A DNA stretch of 15,709 nucleotides, from the NCBI GenBank assembly GCA_003157715.1, contig PMKK01000242.1, positions 1 to 15,709 on the forward strand. The letters run 5' to 3'. The position numbers were made by a program, and so were the translations under genes. Shown piece after piece: positions 7,247 to 14,047 of this stretch (positions within the stretch are counted from its first letter, which is position 1; each line of letters opens with the position of its first letter). The DNA is from Actinomycetota bacterium. GTDB taxonomy: Bacteria; Actinomycetota; Thermoleophilia; UBA2241. The notes beneath the pieces were generated by a model. It did no database searches and was not told where the DNA came from. It saw only the letters and a list, made by a program, of their open reading frames with translations.

Positions 7247-7288
7247 CGACCGCGACCACGGGCCGCTAGCGGCCCGTGGTCGCGGTCG
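7247..7288. terminator. Perfect 42-bp palindrome centred on the VanW-family stop codon
   Basis: Bases 7247-7288 read identically on both strands: 20-base arms around a central TA (GCCGC-TA-GCGGC at the core). The VanW-family stop TAG occupies 7268-7266, at the exact centre, so the last codons form one arm. In RNA this gives a roughly 19-bp GC-rich hairpin. It probably acts as a terminator or 3'-end stabiliser, although no T-run follows on the minus strand. The symmetry is seen directly; the function is inferred. Confidence 0.6.
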
Positions 7289-9254
7289 CCTTGGGCGTCG
7301 GGCTGGCGGAGCCGGAGCTCGACGACGAGGGCGTCGGAGAGCCGCTCGTCTTGGGGGCCTTCGTGCCGACCAGCAGCACCTCGGGGACCATCGAGTAGAC
7401 GCTCTTGAAGTCGTCGTTCCAGATGAGCTTGCCGTCGGCACCGTAGACCTTGCGCAAGCAGTCGATACTCATGCCGCCGACACCCGCCGTGTCGACCTTG
7501 GTCTGTCCCTTGGCGAGGGTCGGGTCGTCCTTCTTGTCCACCGTGAACGGCACAAGGTCGTACCACGCGCTGGTCGAGGCCACGACCCTGCGGTGCAGCG
7601 GCGCGCTGTAGAGCGAGACGGTCAGCGACCAGCCAGTGAAGGCGGTCTTCAGCAGGATCCAGTGGGACGTGTCGTTGCGGAACTTCAGGTCGTAGGACCC
7701 ATAGCTCACGGTAGCGTCACGTCCCAGCGGGTAGTGCGAGATGTAGAGTTCGTGGTTGTGACGCTCGACGATCTGCAGACCGGCCTCGAAGGCGGCGTTG
7801 AAGACCGTGGTCGAGACCTGGCACATGCCGCCGCCGACCGAGTCGGCAAGCTGGCCGTTGATGATGGTCGGCGCCATCTTGAAGCCCTTGGCCGCCGTGC
7901 GCTGACCGGTGGTGGCGTTGACCGAGAAGACCTTGCCGGGCGCGATCAGGCTGTTGTTCAGCAGCGAGGAACCGAGCCCCACGTTGGTCAGGCGGTTGGA
8001 CGTTCCCGCGACGCTCGTCGTGTAGGTACCGATCCGTCGCGTGATATCCAGGGCCTTGGCGTCGGAGTAGCTGAGCGTAGGCGGCGCCTTGCCGAACACG
8101 GCCGTGGCCGTGCGGGAACCGCCGCCGGCGGCGGCCGCGTTCATGTTGGCGATGGTCGGGACCGGCACGACGCCGTAGCCTGACCTGCCGTTCTCGATCT
8201 TCACATGCTTGCCGTTGGCGCTCAGGACGAAGGTGGCGTTCTTGCCGGGCTTGCCGACCTGCTGGGTGATGAAGTCGAAATACCCTCGCGTGACGGGCGA
8301 GTCGAACGTTACCCGCAAGTGCGGTCGGGCTTTCTGCGGTTCGAAGGCGAGGTACTGCCCGAGATCCTGGCGGTTGATCGTCCAGGTGTGACCGCCATGG
8401 GTCAGCGCGAGGGGCCCAGAGAGCCAGGTGCGAGCCGTCGCGACCGCCGCCTGGGCGTCGGCCGTCGAGACCTCGGGAACCACCGTGAGCACCGGCAGCG
8501 CGGCCTTCACGTGGTCGCCCGACACAACGGCGCGCTCGAAGAGGCTCAGGATAGCCGCGCGATCAATCGCGCGACCGTCACGCGCCTCGTGCGCGACGGG
8601 CTGGACGCCCTTCACCGCGACCGACCCCTGCACCGGCTGGACCTCGACGACCCGCGCGATGGTGGCGAGCCGCTCGGCCGCGCGCGTCCTGGAGTACGTC
8701 ACGGCCGGGGCGACGTCGTGGCTGGCCAGCACAAGCCAGAGGCGCGTCCAGTTGCGTGCCAGGAAGTTGCCCCGGCGGGTGTAGCGGTAAGCGTCGCGTG
8801 CCGCCGACACGGCCGCGAGGTGGGCGCGCAGCGCGGCCGCGTTCAGAGTCCAGCGATGGCCGTTCCAGGCGAAAGTGACGGTGCCGCCCTGGGGCGCCGA
8901 ACGGGCGAGCTTGAGGGCCGCCTGGTCGACGGTAAGTCCGCCGACACCGATGCCGTGGACGGTGACGTTGCCGTGGATCGTGTCACCGCCGGCGGCGGCG
9001 GCCAGTGTAGCGACGAGCAACACCGCGGCCGCAACCGCGGCGATCAGAACCACCGCACGCCGGCGGCCGCGCCGGCGGCCGCGCTCGCGCTGCGACCCGG
9101 GCTCGTGCCGCGACCCGTGCCGGCGATGCTCGCCGTGGCCGCGCAGCTTCTCGAACGGCCACGCCACGGCCGCCACGACAAGGGCGACGAGCAGGACGAC
9201 AAGCGGCTCTTTCTTCTTGCGTCGCCGCGGCGGTCTACTGGGGGGCTGCGTCAT
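7266..9254 (-). CDS. VanW-family membrane-anchored envelope protein
   Basis: This is a 662-residue protein. It has two N-terminal hydrophobic segments (about 18-34 and 67-88) with strongly basic sequence before the first and between them. An extracytoplasmic region follows, with peptidoglycan-binding-like (PG_binding_4 type) repeats at about 95-390. The VanW domain is at about 415-555, carrying DSVGGGMCQVSTTVFNAAFEAG (Cys478) and ERHNHELYISHYPLGRDATV. A short G5-like segment lies near 570-620 and a Ser/Pro/Thr-rich tail covers 635-662. The name comes from accessory genes of vancomycin clusters, but stand-alone VanW proteins are widespread in Gram-positives and their biochemical role is not established; nothing here indicates vancomycin resistance. 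The start is ATG with AGGAG only three bases upstream and a TACAAT -10-like box eight bases upstream, so the mRNA may be leaderless. It is divergent from the MalT-like gene and upstream of the FG-GAP gene. Confidence 0.88.
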   Translation of the reverse strand: MTQPPSRPPRRRKKKEPLVVLLVALVVAAVAWPFEKLRGHGEHRRHGSRHEPGSQRERGRRRGRRRAVVLIAAVAAAVLLVATLAAAAGGDTIHGNVTVHGIGVGGLTVDQAALKLARSAPQGGTVTFAWNGHRWTLNAAALRAHLAAVSAARDAYRYTRRGNFLARNWTRLWLVLASHDVAPAVTYSRTRAAERLATIARVVEVQPVQGSVAVKGVQPVAHEARDGRAIDRAAILSLFERAVVSGDHVKAALPVLTVVPEVSTADAQAAVATARTWLSGPLALTHGGHTWTINRQDLGQYLAFEPQKARPHLRVTFDSPVTRGYFDFITQQVGKPGKNATFVLSANGKHVKIENGRSGYGVVPVPTIANMNAAAAGGGSRTATAVFGKAPPTLSYSDAKALDITRRIGTYTTSVAGTSNRLTNVGLGSSLLNNSLIAPGKVFSVNATTGQRTAAKGFKMAPTIINGQLADSVGGGMCQVSTTVFNAAFEAGLQIVERHNHELYISHYPLGRDATVSYGSYDLKFRNDTSHWILLKTAFTGWSLTVSLYSAPLHRRVVASTSAWYDLVPFTVDKKDDPTLAKGQTKVDTAGVGGMSIDCLRKVYGADGKLIWNDDFKSVYSMVPEVLLVGTKAPKTSGSPTPSSSSSGSASPTPKATATTGR

Positions 9255-9262
9255 ATTCTCCT

Positions 9263-9268
9263 ATTGTA
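9263..9268 (-). promoter_or_regulatory. -10-like element of the VanW-family gene
   Basis: The minus strand reads TACAAT, ending eight bases before the ATG. TCGACC lies 16 bases further upstream as a possible -35. Transcription would start at or next to the ATG, giving a leaderless or near-leaderless message. A perfect TTGACA is also present on the minus strand at 9352-9347, but it has no good -10 at normal spacing. Confidence 0.5.
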
Positions 9269-9371
9269 GCCGGAGAAACGGAAAGGTCGACTCGGCCGCG
9301 CGCTGAAATCTGCTCCAGAGCATCGTCACGTCAGACTTCGCGGCGTTGTCAACCCGCCCTCACGGGGTGCA

Positions 9372-9401
9372 GTGAGACACGATTCGTGCGGCTGCTATAG
9401 T
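9372..9401 (+). promoter_or_regulatory. Sigma70-like promoter of the MalT-like regulator
   Basis: GTGAGA (9372-9377) and TATAGT (9396-9401) are separated by 18 bases. The -10 matches the consensus TATAAT at five of six positions, the -35 at four of six. The expected transcript start is near 9407-9409, which lies after the GTG at 9400 and therefore excludes that codon as the translation start. Confidence 0.6.
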
Positions 9402-9450
9402 GGCGGTGTTGGGTCGGGGGCATCCGCTCCCCGAACGGGGGCAGGTGCCA

Positions 9451-12327
9451 GTGGGGGATCACCAGAGCTCGCCGCCTCGCGCCATCGTCGGCGCACCGGC
9501 GTTTGTCGCCGCCAAGATCGCCACGCCCGACATCGGACCCGCGTTCATACGCCCGGAAGTCCTCGGCAAGCTCACCGAGGGCTCGGGCAAGCGGCTTCTC
9601 ATCGTGCGAGCCCCGGCCGGTTACGGCAAGACCGCCGTCGTCGCCGAGACCGCGCACCAGCTCGGCTGGCGCGCGGTCTGGTACAGGCTCGACGTCCTCG
9701 ACCACGACCCCGCCGTGCTGATCGTCTCCCTGGTGCAGGCCCTGCGCGAGCGTGTGCCCGACTTCGGGGGCATCCTCATCGAGCGCTTCGCCGAAGCCCA
9801 CGAGGTACCCATGTCACCCGCGGAGATGGCCGCTCTGTTCGTTTCCGAACTGCGTGACGAGATCGCCGGCGAGATCCACATCGTGATCGACGACTACCAC
9901 CAGGCGATCGCGTCGGACGAGCTCAACCGCACGCTCGACTACCTCCTGGCCAACCTTCCCGACAACGCCCACGTCGTCTTGCTCACGCGGTTCCAGCCGG
10001 CCGTCTCGACGGCCCGTCTGAAGCTCGACGACCAGATCGGCGAGGTCACCTTCGAAGACCTGCGCCTCGACGCCGGGCAGGTCGCTCAACTCTTCGCACA
10101 GCGCGGCCGCCCGCGCCTGAGCGAAGGCCAGGCCGAACGTCTCGCGCTCCTCACCGAAGGCTGGCCGGCCAGTCTCATCCTCATCAGCCGCGCCCTCGAC
10201 TGGACCAACCTCGGTTCTATCGAGCAAGCTCTGGTCGACCCCCGCCTCACGAGCGACGTCTTCTCCTATCTCTCTGAAGAGGTCTTTCGCCGCGAAGACG
10301 CCGAAACGATCGCCTTCATGCTGGCGACGTGCTGCCTCGACTCCATGACCGCGGAGCTCGCCGACAAGGTCGCCGGCACAGACCATGGGCAGCGCTTTCT
10401 CGAGCGGCTCGTGGCCCACAACGTGTTCACCTTCGTCGATCGGACCACCGGCACGTACCGATACCATCAGCTCCTCGGCGACTACTTGCGTCAGTGGCAC
10501 GTCAACGAGCACGGCTCAGGGGCGTTTCGCCGGCTTCAGCGACAAACGGCCGCCGCCGTCGAAGGCGCCGGTGACCCCGAGACCGCGATCGAGCTGTACT
10601 TCGCCGCCAACGAGCCCGGCGATGCCCTCGACGTCGTGTCGCGACGCGGCGAACTGGTCACCGAGAACTGCCGTTTCGACGCGCTGCGCTCGTGGTTCGA
10701 GAGGCTGGCTCCGGGCGCCGCGAACGACGATCCCTGGGTGTTGTTCCTCGCCGGCCAGCTGACTCTGAGAGAGGGCGACCCATCAAAGGCCCTCGACGCG
10801 CTGACGCGGGCAGAGACTTCGTTTCGCGCTCGGGGCGACCGCTGGGGCGTGTACCACGCGCTGAGCGCGATCGAAGCCATCTGGTTCTGGAAGGGAGATT
10901 TCGAGCAGGCGGCCAGCTACTGCGAGGCCGCACTCGAGGCGGCCACCACCCCCGAACAGCGCGTGCACACACTCGTGAGCCTTGGTTCGGCACGGAGCTA
11001 CGTCTGCCGGTGGGCGGAGGCCGCGGAGCTCTGGGACGAAGCGCAGGCGACGGCACCGTTGAGTTGTGAACGCGAACTCGCTCGTATTGAGGCCCTTCGG
11101 GCCAACAGCATGTACTTGCGAGGCCATTTTGCAGAGGCCAGCAGTGCGCTCCGCGACGCCCTTCGGCTCGTGCAAGCGTGTGGGTCGGGTAACCTCGCGG
11201 CTACCCTTCTCGGAGCCGTGGTCGACATCGACCGAGACCTTGGGCGCTATGCGGCGGCCCACGCGTTTGCCACACTCTCGATTCGCGAGTGCGAGCGCCT
11301 CGGGTTTGATCATCTGCGCCACATGTTCGACGAAAGCCTCATTCGACTGGCCTGTGCCGAAGGGGACGAAGCGCTCCATCTAGGTGAGCTCGAGCAGCTC
11401 TCCGTTTTGCCGCAGGTCGAGCAGGACGCATACTCGCTGTCGATCACATTACACGGGCTGGGAGCGGCTCTGCGGCATGTTGATCGTTTCGACGAATCGC
11501 TTTCGGCATATCAGCAGGCGGCCGAGACTGCCCGTGCTCTCGGTGCTCCCGCGCCTCGCCTGGCAGCGGAGGCCGGCTGGAACTTCGTAGCTGGCCTCAC
11601 TGAAAAGACGACCGGAGCTCTCGCGGCTCTGGCTCGCGTCGAAGAACGGAGCATGGCTCTCGACCTGGCTTTCATTGCGAACCAATGCGCTTTCTTCCAA
11701 GCCGTTCTGGCAATGCATGGCGGCGATGACGGCGCAGCCCTCGAAGTGCTTCGCCGATGCCTCCCGACTCAGCTCGAACTGGGCCACATCGATTTCCTCT
11801 GTCAGGAGTTCGCCCAATGGCCGCGGCTGGCGGCCATGGCGCTCGCCGACGACAAGCTGACGGATCTGAAGTCCGATCTGATGGACGCGCTCGCGCATAG
11901 CCCGAAGTCCGTGCCCTTCTTCATAGAGCTCATGGCCTCGGACGACCTGACCCTGCAGGCGCTGGTCGTCGAATCGTGCGCGCGGCAGGACCCTGCCACC
12001 GTCGGGCTCGATCTCCTGAAGTGGGTCCGAAAACACGGCTCCGCGCGACAGCTCCGGTCGATGCGCAAGGCGCTCGATCTTGACCACGGAGACCGAATCG
12101 GCGCCACCGGCGACCTCACCGCGAGGGAACTGCAGGTTCTGAGCCTGGTGGCGGCAGGGCGCCGCAACACGGAGATCGCGGCCGAGCTCTACTTGTCAGA
12201 GAAGACCGTCAAGACCCACATCAATCACATCTTTTCCAAGCTCGGCGTGACCGAACGCGTGCAAGCCGTCCTGTACTATCGTGCAAGCATCGAACCGGAC
12301 GCCGGGCAAGATACAACCACGGGCTGA
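9451..12327 (+). CDS. MalT-like LuxR-family regulator (STAND ATPase, TPR-like helices, LuxR HTH)
   Basis: The product is about 958 residues from the GTG at 9451. Numbered from that start, Walker A APAGYGKT is at 54-61 and Walker [10 protein letters not shown] at about 142-150. A winged-helix/NB-ARC-like region follows, then a long helical repeat region (about 400-850) resembling TPRs. The C-terminal LuxR helix-turn-helix is at about 889-938: [42 protein letters not shown]. Size and order match MalT-type regulators (about 900 residues), which bind an inducer, hydrolyse ATP, oligomerise and activate transcription. The ligand is unknown. Start choice: the frame is open to a GTG at 9400, but that codon lies in the -10 box. 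The GTG at 9445 is an alternative, while 9451 has AGGTG three bases upstream, a usual placement for the 3' part of AAGGAGGTG. It is divergent from the VanW-family gene, a candidate target. Confidence 0.9.
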   Translation: MGDHQSSPPRAIVGAPAFVAAKIATPDIGPAFIRPEVLGKLTEGSGKRLLIVRAPAGYGKTAVVAETAHQLGWRAVWYRLDVLDHDPAVLIVSLVQALRERVPDFGGILIERFAEAHEVPMSPAEMAALFVSELRDEIAGEIHIVIDDYHQAIASDELNRTLDYLLANLPDNAHVVLLTRFQPAVSTARLKLDDQIGEVTFEDLRLDAGQVAQLFAQRGRPRLSEGQAERLALLTEGWPASLILISRALDWTNLGSIEQALVDPRLTSDVFSYLSEEVFRREDAETIAFMLATCCLDSMTAELADKVAGTDHGQRFLERLVAHNVFTFVDRTTGTYRYHQLLGDYLRQWHVNEHGSGAFRRLQRQTAAAVEGAGDPETAIELYFAANEPGDALDVVSRRGELVTENCRFDALRSWFERLAPGAANDDPWVLFLAGQLTLREGDPSKALDALTRAETSFRARGDRWGVYHALSAIEAIWFWKGDFEQAASYCEAALEAATTPEQRVHTLVSLGSARSYVCRWAEAAELWDEAQATAPLSCERELARIEALRANSMYLRGHFAEASSALRDALRLVQACGSGNLAATLLGAVVDIDRDLGRYAAAHAFATLSIRECERLGFDHLRHMFDESLIRLACAEGDEALHLGELEQLSVLPQVEQDAYSLSITLHGLGAALRHVDRFDESLSAYQQAAETARALGAPAPRLAAEAGWNFVAGLTEKTTGALAALARVEERSMALDLAFIANQCAFFQAVLAMHGGDDGAALEVLRRCLPTQLELGHIDFLCQEFAQWPRLAAMALADDKLTDLKSDLMDALAHSPKSVPFFIELMASDDLTLQALVVESCARQDPATVGLDLLKWVRKHGSARQLRSMRKALDLDHGDRIGATGDLTARELQVLSLVAAGRRNTEIAAELYLSEKTVKTHINHIFSKLGVTERVQAVLYYRASIEPDAGQDTTTG

Positions 12328-12352
12328 TTCAGTCCCAACACGCGGTCGATAG

Positions 12353-12382
12353 CCTCCCCCCAGCAACCAAATCGGAGGGGGG
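12353..12382 (+). promoter_or_regulatory. birA ribosome-binding site with an upstream complementary tract
   Basis: GGAGGGGGG (12374-12382) is a strong purine-rich ribosome-binding site just before the ATG at 12386. A pyrimidine tract CCTCCCCCC (12353-12361), twelve bases upstream, can pair with it (CCCCCC with GGGGGG, or CCTCC with GGAGG). Pairing would hide the site. This may be chance in GC-rich DNA or may tune translation. Confidence 0.4.
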
Positions 12383-12385
12383 CCA

Positions 12386-13405
12386 ATGGAATCATCCGCA
12401 TCGATCGTCTTCATAGAATCGCAGCGCATGAGCCCACGCAAAAAGACGGTTATCGAGATCCTGCGAGACAACCCGGGCTTCGTCTCAGGTCAGGCGATCA
12501 GCGACTCACTCGGCATCTCGCGCAATGCGGTGCACAAGCACGTGAACACACTGAGGGCGCGCGGCTTTCGCATCCTCGGCATCTCGCGCCGCGGCTACAG
12601 GCTGGAAGAGGAGCCCCGTCGGCTGGTGATGCCGGTCGTGGCCAAGCTCACCCAGGCGGCGGCCCTGGGCAGCTCGTTCAGATACTACGAAGAGATCGAG
12701 TCGACCAACGCCGAAGCCCGGCGTCTTGCCGCGGACGGGGCGCCCGAGGGCACTGTGATCGTCGCCGAGAGTCAGCTCAAGGGCCGGGGCCGCCTGGGCC
12801 GCACGTGGACGTCGCCGCCTGGTAAGGGTCTCCTCTTCTCGGTGATCCTCAGACCGGGCATCGCCATGACCGACGCCCACCTACTGACCCTCACCGCGGG
12901 TGACGCCGTCGCCGAGGCCATCGAGGCTCAAACAAAGGTCCCCGTTCACCTCAAGTGGCCGAACGACCTCATCGTCGACAACAAGAAGGCCGGGGGGATC
13001 CTTCTCGAGGTGGCCGGCGAACAGGACCGCGTGGACTGGGTGGTCGCGGGCATCGGCATCAACGTCAACGTCGAGTTCGCCGACCTGCCCGTGGCGCTCA
13101 GAAAGACAGCCATCTCCCTGAAGATGGCGACCGACAAGACCGTCGACCGCAGCGTGTTGCTGGCGCGGATCCTGCTCACGCTCGAAAAAGCCTACTTCGA
13201 CTGCCTCTCAAATGGCTTCGAGCGTTCACTGCGCGGCTTTCGCGAGCGCGACTACCTGCTGCATCGCAGCGTCAGCGTGCAGACGCGGGAGGGCCCGGTG
13301 GTGGGCGAAGCGACCGGCATCGACGACCGCGGCGCGTTGCTCGTCGAGCTTCCCGATCGCCACGTCCGGCGGTTTCACTCGGGTGACGTGACACTGCATC
13401 AGTAG
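12386..13405 (+). CDS. birA: Bifunctional biotin ligase / biotin operon repressor BirA
   Basis: The 339-residue product joins an N-terminal winged helix (about 20-75: VSGQAISDSLGISRNAVHKHVNTLR) to a biotin-protein ligase domain. Ligase motifs are GRGRLGRTW at 133-141, KWPNDLIVDNKKAGGILLE at 190-208 and GIGINVN at 222-228, followed by the C-terminal SH3-like domain. It activates biotin to biotinyl-AMP and transfers it to carboxylase carrier lysines. The DNA-binding domain makes it a group II BirA, expected to bind an operator when loaded with biotinyl-AMP. A fitting operator lies just downstream, before bioY. The ATG at 12386 has the strong ribosome-binding site. An in-frame ATG at 12428 gives MSPRKKTVIEIL, closer to usual BirA N-termini, and has TAGAAT eight bases before it, so a shorter leaderless form is possible. 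It lies 58 bp after the MalT-like gene. Confidence 0.95.
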   Translation: MESSASIVFIESQRMSPRKKTVIEILRDNPGFVSGQAISDSLGISRNAVHKHVNTLRARGFRILGISRRGYRLEEEPRRLVMPVVAKLTQAAALGSSFRYYEEIESTNAEARRLAADGAPEGTVIVAESQLKGRGRLGRTWTSPPGKGLLFSVILRPGIAMTDAHLLTLTAGDAVAEAIEAQTKVPVHLKWPNDLIVDNKKAGGILLEVAGEQDRVDWVVAGIGINVNVEFADLPVALRKTAISLKMATDKTVDRSVLLARILLTLEKAYFDCLSNGFERSLRGFRERDYLLHRSVSVQTREGPVVGEATGIDDRGALLVELPDRHVRRFHSGDVTLHQ

Positions 13406-13410
13406 TCGCA

Positions 13411-13445
13411 GCGGGACGGGCTCTTTGACAAAGGGCCCGTCCCGC
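13411..13445 (+). terminator. birA terminator hairpin
   Basis: GCGGGACGGGC (13411-13421) pairs perfectly with GCCCGTCCCGC (13435-13445). The inner CTTT/AAAG extends the stem to about 16 pairs around a GAC loop. It begins five bases after the birA stop and is followed by TTCTACATT, a weak T-rich tract. The loop side contains the TTGACA used by the bioY promoter. Confidence 0.75.
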
Positions 13446-13454
13446 TTCTACATT
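13425..13454 (+). promoter_or_regulatory. bioY promoter (sigma70-like)
   Basis: A perfect -35 TTGACA (13425-13430) and a -10-like TACATT (13449-13454) are 18 bases apart. The -35 sits in the birA terminator and the -10 runs into the left arm of the BirA operator, the classical arrangement for repression by blocking RNA polymerase. The expected transcript start is near 13461, about 26 bases before the bioY start. Confidence 0.6.
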
Positions 13455-13487
13455 GTCAACTCGCCGTGAATCAGATGAGTTGACAAT
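13452..13487 (+). promoter_or_regulatory. BirA operator (biotin box) in front of bioY
   Basis: ATTGTCAACTC (13452-13462) and its exact reverse complement GAGTTGACAAT (13477-13487) flank 14 bases. The core TTGTCAAC-N18-GTTGACAA has the same half-site spacing as the E. coli bio operator (TTGTAAAC and GTTTACAA, 18 apart). It lies between birA and bioY and overlaps the bioY -10. This is the expected target of the adjacent BirA. The site is seen directly; its binding is inferred. Confidence 0.85.
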
Positions 13488-14047
13488 TGCGTTCTTCCCC
13501 CTCCACCCGTGATCTCGCTCTCGCGGCCCTGTTCGCTGCATTGACCTCGGTCGGAGCCCTCGTTTCGATCCCCGTCTTCGGTCCCGTCCCGTTTACGCTG
13601 CAGGTCTTGTTCGTACTGCTCGCCGGCCTCGTCCTCGGCGCCCGCCTCGGGGCTTTGAGCGTCGTCGCCTACGTCGTGGTCGGTTTCGCGGCACCGGTCT
13701 ATGCGCAAGGAGCCTCTGGCCCGGGTGCTCTGGCCGGACCGGCGGGCGGTTATCTTGTGGGATTCGTCGTGGCCGCCTATGTCGTGGGCGCTCTCGCCGA
13801 ACGTTCGCGAGCACGGACCCTGTGGCCGCTGCTGGGCATGGCGCTCGTCGGCCTGCTGCCGATCTACGCGATCGGCGCCTCGTGGCTGGCCTGGCAGCTC
13901 GGCACGACAGGGTTTGAGACAGTGTTCTGGGGAGGGATCGCGCAGTTCGTTCCGGGCGATGTAGCAAAGGCGGTCGTAGCCGCCCTGACCGCCCGCGCAC
14001 TATCTAGCCTGCCGCTGGGTCTTCCTGTGCTCTCCCCACGCCGTTGA
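13487..14047 (+). CDS. bioY: BioY, substrate-binding S component of an ECF biotin transporter
   Basis: This 186-residue, mostly hydrophobic protein has about six membrane segments. BioY signatures are the N-terminal TRDLALAALFAALTSVGALVSIPV, then FGPVPFTLQVLFVLLAGLVLGARLG at 31-55, SGPGALAGPAGGYLVGFV at 77-93 and the late PGDVAKAVVAA at 156-166. It captures biotin at the membrane. No energising module (EcfA/EcfT or BioM/BioN) lies in this window, so it probably shares one encoded elsewhere or works alone. The start is TTG at 13487, forced by an in-frame TGA at 13481. It lacks a clear Shine-Dalgarno site, and its first base is the last base of the operator. Its 3' end overlaps the convergent HD-GYP gene by 44 bp. 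Confidence 0.93.
   Translation: MRSSPSTRDLALAALFAALTSVGALVSIPVFGPVPFTLQVLFVLLAGLVLGARLGALSVVAYVVVGFAAPVYAQGASGPGALAGPAGGYLVGFVVAAYVVGALAERSRARTLWPLLGMALVGLLPIYAIGASWLAWQLGTTGFETVFWGGIAQFVPGDVAKAVVAALTARALSSLPLGLPVLSPRR

Noticed and set aside
7266..9254. Vancomycin resistance locus
   Set aside because: Only a VanW-family protein is present; no VanH, ligase, VanX or VanRS genes. VanW domains are common in susceptible bacteria.
8205..9269. Plus-strand open frame of 354 codons opposite the VanW-family gene
   Set aside because: Mirror of a GC-rich coding gene; Arg/Gly-rich product without recognisable motifs, and it runs into the VanW promoter region.
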